Shown here piece by piece: positions 57,726 to 64,000 of a stretch of 64,000 bases of DNA; positions within the stretch are counted from its first letter, which is position 1, and each line of letters opens with the position of its first letter. The notes beneath the pieces were generated by a model that was given only the letters and a program-made list of their open reading frames with translations, was not told the DNA's origin and did not search any database. Made by a program: the position numbers and the translations under genes. Source of the stretch: Vibrio lentus (lineage in GTDB: Bacteria; Pseudomonadota; Gammaproteobacteria; Enterobacterales; Vibrionaceae); assembly GCF_030409755.1 (NCBI RefSeq), contig NZ_JAUFQE010000002.1, forward strand, positions 1,612,001 to 1,676,000, read 5' to 3'.

Positions 57726-57761
57726 TATAAACTTCAACGTGATTGAAGTCACTACCGTTAA

Positions 57762-57775
57762 TTGATCTAAGACAA
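57762..57775. promoter_or_regulatory. Candidate FNR site upstream of nrfA
   Basis: TTGATCTAAGACAA fits TTGAT-N4-ATCAA at 8 of 10 bases. It lies downstream of the NarP dyad and 128 bases before the nrfA start. A second 8-of-10 match (57512-57525) could serve nrfB. Confidence 0.45.
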
Positions 57776-57902
57776 GCTATATCCAACACGTAACAAAATG
57801 TGTTTGTTTATGAATTAATATAAACAGGAATTCTCCAGTTCTTAATTTGAATAGCAAACTCACAACGCTTGGTATAAGAATCAGTATATTGGAGATATCA
57901 CT

Positions 57903-59333
57903 GTGAAAAAGCATTGGATACGTAATTCGGTCACAGCACTATTAATGGTTAGCGCATCACTAGCAAGCGCGACCAGTTTTGCTGCGTCTGAACAAAAAGA
58001 AATTGGCGACCCTCGTAACGACCAGTTCGAGCAAAACCACCCAGATCAATATCACTCATGGAGACAGACTTCAGAAAGCGAAGTTATTGAAGACGCACTA
58101 AAAGAAGATCCAAACATGGTCATCATGTGGGCTGGCTACGGCTTCGCAAAAGATTACAACAAAGCACGCGGCCACTTTTATGCCATTGACGATGTAAGAC
58201 AAACACTTCGTACTGGCGGCCCAACGGACGAAAGCTCTGGCCCAATGCCAATGGCGTGTTGGAGCTGTAAGAGCCCAGACGTAGCTCGTGTTATCGAAGA
58301 GCGTGGTGAAGATGGTTATTTTGAAGGTAAATGGGCGCGTCTTGGCAACGAGATCATTAACCCTATTGGCTGTTCAGACTGTCACGACACCCAAAGCGAA
58401 GGCTTTAAGAATGGTGAGCCTGCACTGAAGGTGACTCGTCCTTACGTTGAGCGTGCATTTGAAACGATTGGTAAAAAGTTTGATGAGCAAAGCCGCTTAG
58501 ACCAACAAGCTTCTGTTTGTGCTCAGTGCCACGTGGAATACTACTTCACAGGGCCAACCAAAGGTGTGAAATTCCCTTGGGACCAAGGTACAACCGTTGG
58601 CGACATGGAACGTTACTATGATGCAATCAACTTTAAAGATTGGACACATAAAGTATCGAAAGCACCCATGCTGAAAGCACAGCACCCAGGTTTCGAAACA
58701 TGGCGCGAAGGCATCCACGGTAAGAACAAAGTCGTTTGTGCTGACTGTCATATGCCGAAAGTGACCAAAGAAGATGGCACCGTTTATACCGACCATAAAG
58801 TGGGTAACCCATTCGACCGCTTCGAAGATACGTGTGCAAACTGTCACACTCAATCGAAAGAAACCATGCGTAACATCGTTTCAAGCCGTAAAGCGCAAGT
58901 ACTAAACATGAAGCTGACAGCAGAGAAACAAATCGTTGCTGCTCACTTTGAAGCAGGCGCAGCATGGGAAGCGGGTGCGACAGAGCAAGAGATGGAACCG
59001 ATCTTACTCGATATCCGTCACGCTCAATGGCGCTGGGACTATGCTATCGCGTCTCACGGTATTCACATGCACGCACCTGAAATCGCTCTAGAAGTGCTAG
59101 GTACTGCCGTTGACCGCGCAGCGGATGCTCGTACTAAGATTGTTCGTCTACTGGCGAAGAAAGGCATCACCGATCCAATCGAGATTCCAGATATCTCGAC
59201 AAAAGAAGCGGCTCAAAAAGCACTTGGAATGGACATGGATAAGATGAACGCTGAGAAACAACACTTCTTAGACACGGTTGTTCCTAAATGGGAAGAGCAA
59301 GCTGAAAAGCGTGAAGCCAACTACGAATACTAG
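57903..59333 (+). CDS. nrfA: Periplasmic nitrite reductase, cytochrome c552
   Basis: 476 residues, matching E. coli NrfA (478). Signal peptide about 1-28. Catalytic haem motif CWSCK at 119-123 (Lys ligand) and four CxxCH sites: CSDCH 157, CAQCH 206, CADCH 279 and CANCH 311. Distal active-site His and Arg/Tyr are expected around residues 100-270. It reduces nitrite to ammonium with six electrons. Divergent from nrfBCDE, whose products feed it. A terminator follows by 26 bases. Confidence 0.97.
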   Translation: MKKHWIRNSVTALLMVSASLASATSFAASEQKEIGDPRNDQFEQNHPDQYHSWRQTSESEVIEDALKEDPNMVIMWAGYGFAKDYNKARGHFYAIDDVRQTLRTGGPTDESSGPMPMACWSCKSPDVARVIEERGEDGYFEGKWARLGNEIINPIGCSDCHDTQSEGFKNGEPALKVTRPYVERAFETIGKKFDEQSRLDQQASVCAQCHVEYYFTGPTKGVKFPWDQGTTVGDMERYYDAINFKDWTHKVSKAPMLKAQHPGFETWREGIHGKNKVVCADCHMPKVTKEDGTVYTDHKVGNPFDRFEDTCANCHTQSKETMRNIVSSRKAQVLNMKLTAEKQIVAAHFEAGAAWEAGATEQEMEPILLDIRHAQWRWDYAIASHGIHMHAPEIALEVLGTAVDRAADARTKIVRLLAKKGITDPIEIPDISTKEAAQKALGMDMDKMNAEKQHFLDTVVPKWEEQAEKREANYEY

Positions 59334-59359
59334 TTTCTTCAATTAGACCAAAAAGTAAA

Positions 59360-59395
59360 AACCAGTCACACTATTGTTGTGTGGCTGGTTTTTTT
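59360..59395 (+). terminator. Terminator of nrfA
   Basis: AACCAGTCACAC and GTGTGGCTGGTT (one wobble) around TATTGTT, then a T-run. Confidence 0.88.
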
Positions 59396-59460
59396 AGGTT
59401 TTGGGGGAATACACATCAATATCGAACCCCCGATCCACTCGCCAATTCAAGGAATAAACA

Positions 59461-59805
59461 ATGAAAATCTTACTTTCGCTTTCGGCATTATGTATTGCAC
59501 TACTCAGTTCAGGCGTTCACGCATCTGAGCGTGCTGAGACAGGGTGGGAATTAATAGAGAAAGGTGCATTAGTGGTTGATGTCAGAACACCTGCAGAGTT
59601 CGAACAAGGGCATCTAGACAACGCCATCAACTACCATCTTTCTGAAGTGGCTACTCACTTTGCTAAGATAGATAAAGACCAACCCATCGTTTTGTATTGC
59701 CGCAGTGGCAATCGTTCAGGGCAAGCTTATCAATTCTTGCGCGCTCAAGGGTTTACTCAAATCCACAATGCTGGTGGCTTAATCGAAATGCAGGAAAACC
59801 AATAG
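59461..59805 (+). CDS. Periplasmic rhodanese (PspE-like)
   Basis: 114 residues. Signal peptide to about 21 (VHA-SE) and a single rhodanese domain with VVDVRTPAEFEQGHL and active-site loop CRSGNRSG. Transfers sulfane sulfur in the periplasm; it could handle persulfides or protect thiol sites, here perhaps for haem proteins. It has its own transcription after the nrfA terminator. Confidence 0.88.
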   Translation: MKILLSLSALCIALLSSGVHASERAETGWELIEKGALVVDVRTPAEFEQGHLDNAINYHLSEVATHFAKIDKDQPIVLYCRSGNRSGQAYQFLRAQGFTQIHNAGGLIEMQENQ

Positions 59806-59856
59806 TCTTCGAAATGAGGTCTTAAGTAAGATCGCCTCTTTAGCAATTAGCCAAGC

Positions 59857-60486
59857 TTAACGGATCATCTGTTTGGCTTGGTTGATCGAATGGATAATAG
59901 AGACACGATCAATGCCCTTCTGATTGGAATCTAAGATTTGAGTCCACGCATCGATCGCTTGTTGATAGCGCATGCTGATGAAGTGATCGGTAGCAATCAG
60001 CATCAATGCCGTACGATCATTGGGATCAAGCTGCATTGAGTGCTCCAACAACGCATTAACATCATCACTCATCGCTTGAGAGCTAAGATAGTAAAGTGCA
60101 GTTGCTTTGGCAGCATAGAGGCCAGAAGGCGCTTGAGGATCTAAGCGAATCGCATAATCGTAGCAAGTGAATGCCGCATCAAACTCCCCTCTCTGCATGT
60201 ACACACCACCAAGCTTAAACCACAAGTCGGATTGATTCGGGTCTTGTTTGAGGCTTTGTTGAAGCTCATCTTCGAAATCTGTCGCCGTATAGTTATTGCT
60301 ATCATCCAAAGGAAGTTGAGGTAACTCTTGTTTCAGTTGAGACCAAACCAGCACGCTCAAAGCCACCGCAATAAGAGAAATCACCACATTGCCTTTTAGA
60401 TAACTGCCATTGTTGCTCGCGGCAATAACGACCGCGATCAAAAACAGGCTCATTAGTACCAACGCAACCAACAACCAGATATCCAT
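59857..60486 (-). CDS. nrfG: NrfG, TPR apocytochrome chaperone
   Basis: 209 residues. Two N-terminal membrane helices (about 4-26 and 33-49) and TPR repeats from about 75. The segment LYAAKATALYYLSSQAMSDD, then ALMLIATDHFISMRYQQAI closely follows E. coli NrfG (LYAALATVLYYQASQHMT, ALMLLASDAFMQANYAQAI). NrfG holds the apo-NrfA C-terminus for haem attachment by NrfEF. It lies apart from nrfEF, convergent with nrfA and the rhodanese. AAGGGATG precedes the ATG. Confidence 0.88.
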   Translation of the reverse strand: MDIWLLVALVLMSLFLIAVVIAASNNGSYLKGNVVISLIAVALSVLVWSQLKQELPQLPLDDSNNYTATDFEDELQQSLKQDPNQSDLWFKLGGVYMQRGEFDAAFTCYDYAIRLDPQAPSGLYAAKATALYYLSSQAMSDDVNALLEHSMQLDPNDRTALMLIATDHFISMRYQQAIDAWTQILDSNQKGIDRVSIIHSINQAKQMIR

Positions 60487-60687
60487 TCCACATCCCTTTT
60501 ATTTAGATCTATCCCTACTCTATCGTTTTCGCATTGCCTCGTTATTGATCAAAGTTTAGCGTTCGAGATTTAGTGATCAAACTTTTGCATAAAAGCGACG
60601 GGTTAAGGTTGGTGCTGAGACCTAAGCCATAAGCCATAAGCCAAATGAGAAGAGAAGAGAAAAAGAGTGAAATGACAGGCAATAAAA

Positions 60688-60715
60688 AACCGAGCACTTG
60701 GGCTCGGTTTTTTTC
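60688..60715 (-). terminator. Terminator of gyrA
   Basis: AACCGAGC and GCTCGGTT around ACTTGG; T-rich on both strands. Confidence 0.85.
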
Positions 60716-60748
60716 ATTGGTAAGCTTAATTACTTAACGTAATCGAGA

Positions 60749-63421
60749 TTACTCAGTGTCTTGCTCGCTATCACTTTCAGAGTCAGAAGCATCAGATGCT
60801 TGCTCTTCACTTGATTCAGAAACAACAGCTGTTTCAGCGTTTACTGCGTCAGCATTTGCTTCTTCAGTCTCTTCGCCTTCAACAATCTCAGCTTCTTCTA
60901 CTTCGTCGATACGTTGTAGACCTACAACATTCTCGTCTTCAGCAGTACGAATCAGTGTTACACCTTGAGTGTTACGACCAACTTGGCTTACTTCCGCTAC
61001 GCGAGTACGTACTAGTGTACCTGCATCGGTGATCATCATCATTTCATCGCCTTCTTCAACCTGAACAGCACCAACTACTGGGCCATTACGATCAGAGACT
61101 TTGATAGATACTACACCTTGCGTTGCACGGCCTTTCGTTGGGTATTCAGCCAGCTCAGTGCGCTTACCGTAACCGTTTTGAGTCACAGTTAGGATATCGC
61201 CTTCGTTTGAAGGAACAATCAGTGAAACCACTTGATCGTCTTCTGGAAGCTTCATACCACGAACACCAGAGGCAGTACGACCCATTGGACGTACTTTGTC
61301 CTCGTTAAAGCGAACCACTTTGCCCGACTTCGAGAACAGCATGATGTCGCTATTACCGTCAGTAATATCAACGCCAATCAGTGAATCATCGTCACGTAGG
61401 TTAACTGCGATTAGGCCGTTAGCACGTACGTTTGCGAATTGATCCAGTGATGTCTTCTTAACGGTACCGTCGCCTGTTGCCATGAATATGAATTTCTCGT
61501 TAGAGAACTCAGAAACAGGCAGGATAGCCGTAATACGCTCACCTTCTTCTAGAGGAAGAATGTTAACAATAGGCTTACCACGAGCGGTGCGGCTTGCTTG
61601 AGGCAGTTGGTAAACTTTCAGGCGGTACGTTTTACCACGAGTAGAGAAACATAAGATGTTATCGTGAGTATTAGCAACAAGCAGACGCTCAATGTAATCC
61701 TCATCTTTCATCTTAGTTGCACTCTTACCTTTACCACCACGACGCTGAGCTTCGTAGTCGCTTAGGATTTGGTACTTAACGTAACCTGCGTTAGAAAGCG
61801 TTACTACAACGTCTTCTTGAGCAATTAGCTCTTCCATGTCGATGTCATGAACCGCTGCTGTGATTTCTGTACGACGTTCGTCGCCATAGATATCACGTAC
61901 CGCTTCAAGTTCTTCACGGATCACTTCCATCAAACGCTCAGTGCTTGCAAGGATATGCATTAGCTCAGCGATCTCTTCTAGAAGTGCTTTGTATTCGTCT
62001 AGAATCTTCTCGTGCTCAAGGCCAGTTAGGCGGTGAAGACGAAGTTCTAGAATAGCTTGCGCTTGAGTTTCCGTTAGGAAGTATTGACCATCACGGATAC
62101 CGTATTGGTCTTCAAGCCAATCTGGACGAGCTGCATCAGTACCAGCACGTTCAAGCATTGATGCAACGTTACCAAGATCCCAACCACGAGATACTAGACC
62201 AACTTTAGCTTCTGCTGGTGTTGGTGCGTTCTTGATCAGTTCAATGATTTCATCAATGTTTGCAAGCGCTAAAGATAGAGCTTCCAAGATATGTGCACGG
62301 TCGCGCGCTTTCTTCAATTCGAAGATAGTACGACGAGTCACAACTTCACGACGGTGATCAACAAAACACTTCAACATATCTTTAATGTTGAAAAGTTGTG
62401 GTTGGCCGTTGTTCAGAGCAACCATGTTGATGCCGAAAGTTGTTTGCAGTTGAGTTTGTGAGTAAAGGTTGTTTAGTACCACTTCACCGACAGCGTCACG
62501 CTTACATTCAATAACAATACGCATACCATCTTTATCAGATTCGTCACGCAGTGCACTGATGCCTTCAACTTTCTTGTCTTTTACAAGTTCTGCAATCTTC
62601 TCGATCAGACGAGCTTTGTTCACTTGATATGGAATTTCAGTAACGATAATTGTTTCTTTACCGTTCTTTTCCATTTCAATGTTCGCGCGCGAGCGCATGT
62701 AAACTTTGCCACGACCAGTCTTATATGCATCAACAATGCCCTTACGGCCACTGATTAATGCTGCTGTCGGGAAGTCTGGACCAGGGATGTAGTCCATTAG
62801 CTCATCAATAGTGATGTCTTCATTATTGATAAATGCTAAACAGCCATCAACAACTTCGCCAAGGTTATGTGGCGGGATGTTGGTAGCCATACCTACTGCG
62901 ATACCAGAAGCACCGTTAACCAATAGGTTTGGTATTTTTGTTGGTAAAACTGCTGGTATTTGCTCGGTTCCATCATAGTTAGGAACGAAGTCAACCGTAT
63001 CTTTATCAAGATCCGTTAATAGCTCACCAGCTATTTTTGACATACGAACTTCGGTATAACGCATTGCCGCAGCTGAATCGCCGTCAACCGAACCAAAGTT
63101 ACCTTGGCCATCGACTAACATATAGCGTAGTGAAAACGGCTGAGCCATACGAACAATTGACTCGTATACCGCACTATCACCGTGTGGGTGATATTTACCG
63201 ATTACATCGCCTACTACACGAGCAGACTTTTTATATGCTTTGTTCCAATCATTACCTAGTACATTCATCGCGAACAAAACGCGGCGGTGTACTGGTTTTA
63301 GGCCATCACGCACATCTGGAAGGGCACGACCAACGATGACGGACATCGCGTAGTCTAGGTATGAACCTCTAAGCTCATCTTCAATATTTACGGGCGTGAT
63401 CTCTTTCGCTAGATCGCTCAT
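60749..63421 (-). CDS. gyrA: DNA gyrase subunit A
   Basis: 890 residues, numbered as E. coli GyrA through the catalytic part. Active-site Tyr122 lies in AAAMRYTE. The quinolone-determining stretch [15 protein letters not shown] has Ser83 (sensitive type) and Glu87 where E. coli has Asp87. The C-terminal six-bladed propeller carries the GyrA box [10 protein letters not shown]. It ends in a long acidic Ser/Asp/Glu tail of about 45 residues. With GyrB it introduces negative supercoils. Divergent from ubiG as in E. coli. Confidence 0.98.
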   Translation of the reverse strand: MSDLAKEITPVNIEDELRGSYLDYAMSVIVGRALPDVRDGLKPVHRRVLFAMNVLGNDWNKAYKKSARVVGDVIGKYHPHGDSAVYESIVRMAQPFSLRYMLVDGQGNFGSVDGDSAAAMRYTEVRMSKIAGELLTDLDKDTVDFVPNYDGTEQIPAVLPTKIPNLLVNGASGIAVGMATNIPPHNLGEVVDGCLAFINNEDITIDELMDYIPGPDFPTAALISGRKGIVDAYKTGRGKVYMRSRANIEMEKNGKETIIVTEIPYQVNKARLIEKIAELVKDKKVEGISALRDESDKDGMRIVIECKRDAVGEVVLNNLYSQTQLQTTFGINMVALNNGQPQLFNIKDMLKCFVDHRREVVTRRTIFELKKARDRAHILEALSLALANIDEIIELIKNAPTPAEAKVGLVSRGWDLGNVASMLERAGTDAARPDWLEDQYGIRDGQYFLTETQAQAILELRLHRLTGLEHEKILDEYKALLEEIAELMHILASTERLMEVIREELEAVRDIYGDERRTEITAAVHDIDMEELIAQEDVVVTLSNAGYVKYQILSDYEAQRRGGKGKSATKMKDEDYIERLLVANTHDNILCFSTRGKTYRLKVYQLPQASRTARGKPIVNILPLEEGERITAILPVSEFSNEKFIFMATGDGTVKKTSLDQFANVRANGLIAVNLRDDDSLIGVDITDGNSDIMLFSKSGKVVRFNEDKVRPMGRTASGVRGMKLPEDDQVVSLIVPSNEGDILTVTQNGYGKRTELAEYPTKGRATQGVVSIKVSDRNGPVVGAVQVEEGDEMMMITDAGTLVRTRVAEVSQVGRNTQGVTLIRTAEDENVVGLQRIDEVEEAEIVEGEETEEANADAVNAETAVVSESSEEQASDASDSESDSEQDTE

Positions 63422-63712
63422 AGAGCCATTTTCCCTCTATAGTCAGATCGTATTTTTGAATACGTATAAGACCGAAAAATATAACACAAATTTACCTACG
63501 GAGGCATCACTTTCCCTCTCCTTTTACCATCTTGTGACCCTTGTAGCCAATCTATTGATGAGAAATTGCACCTCAGCGTCATATCTTGCTGAAACATGGT
63601 CACTTTACATCCAATAAACTAGCAAAATTGTAGATCTTCTGGTCAGCAGGAAAAGGCAAGTTATAATGCCTGCAATTTCATGGATGCATTATTTAACTTG
63701 GAAATGCCGATT

Positions 63713-64000
63713 ATGACTAAATCACAGAACGTAGACCCAGCAGAAATCAAAAAATTCGAAGACATGGCGTCGCGCTGGTGGGATCTAGGAGGCGAGTTTA
63801 AGCCACTACATCAAATCAATCCGCTGCGCTTAAATTACGTGCTAGAGAAAACCGAAGGCCTATTTGGCAAGAAAGTCCTCGATGTTGGCTGCGGTGGCGG
63901 TATTTTGGCTGAGAGCATGGCTGTAGAGGGTGCGGTAGTTACTGGCCTGGACATGGGTAAAGAACCGCTAGAAGTCGCTCGTCTGCACGCATTAGAAACC
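63713..64000 (+). CDS. ubiG: Ubiquinone O-methyltransferase, 5' part
   Basis: Partial; the first 96 codons are in the window. It begins [20 protein letters not shown], followed by [20 protein letters not shown] and the SAM-binding motif [14 protein letters not shown], all typical of UbiG, which makes both O-methylations of ubiquinone. An in-frame ATG at 63679 is possible, but the one at 63713 gives the family's usual start. Confidence 0.95.
   Translation, partial: MTKSQNVDPAEIKKFEDMASRWWDLGGEFKPLHQINPLRLNYVLEKTEGLFGKKVLDVGCGGGILAESMAVEGAVVTGLDMGKEPLEVARLHALET

Noticed and set aside
57731..57749. ACTTCAA/TTGAAGT dyad upstream of nrfA
   Set aside because: A clear 7-bp inverted repeat, but it matches no operator I can name; not listed as a site.

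Overview
The window looks like chromosome 1 of a marine Vibrio (gammaproteobacteria), probably of the Splendidus type. The basis is the gyrA/ubiG divergent pair, trxB-cydDC, an nrf operon laid out as in Vibrionaceae, the ldtD-mepK-gloC order, tandem BCCT carriers, a TRAP system with its own two-component pair, and AT-rich intergenic DNA. The species is an inference; no rRNA or tRNA gene is visible.

Layout. 1-2.2 kb: the end of a class V aminotransferase gene overlapping a 2OG-Fe dioxygenase gene, then a decayed transposase. 2.2-5.6 kb: glutamate decarboxylase (gadB) with an AspT-type exchanger. 5.6-9.2 kb: a hexanucleotide satellite, then a DUF1656/HlyD/FUSC efflux operon. 9.5-11.4 kb: pldA and pdxY. 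11.7-17.5 kb: a ToxR-like membrane regulator, a glycine-zipper protein, a second TolC-type protein, an HPF-like protein, and an HdeA-like acid chaperone paired with a glycine-zipper stress protein. 17.9-23.2 kb: a small gene behind a near-consensus LexA box, trxB, cydD, cydC. 23.4-29.3 kb: an EAL-domain gene with a small partner, another ToxR-like regulator, a secreted one-cysteine Tpx, and a lipoprotein gene split by an IS10-like element with intact 9-bp target duplications. 29.4-40.6 kb: a chemoreceptor, two BCCT carriers, a response regulator and sensor kinase, and a DctPQM TRAP transporter. 41-45.7 kb: a Lys/Ala-rich DNA-binding-like protein, a DUF2982 protein, gloC, mepK, ldtD. 45.7-50.9 kb: a Fur-box-headed imelysin / di-heme / imelysin / DUF1513 operon. 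51-60.5 kb: ribA, an unlisted 58-codon gene, nrfF-nrfX-nrfE-nrfD-nrfC-nrfB facing nrfA, a rhodanese and nrfG. 60.7-64 kb: gyrA and the start of ubiG.

How they work together. The first 17 kb is rich in functions that fit life at low pH or with weak organic acids: GadB with an exchanger, FUSC efflux, a spare TolC, an HdeA-type chaperone and a CadC/ToxR-type regulator. The nrf block is a complete periplasmic nitrite-to-ammonium respiratory system with its own haem-lyase parts, and two NarP/NarL-type dyads lie in its divergent control region. The 46-51 kb block is a probable iron-regulated periplasmic iron system. The strongest candidates for new biology are the gadB/AspT pairing, the LexA-controlled DUF6575-like gene, the HdeA-like/stress-protein pair and the secreted one-cysteine Tpx. 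No CRISPR array, toxin-antitoxin pair or prophage was seen.
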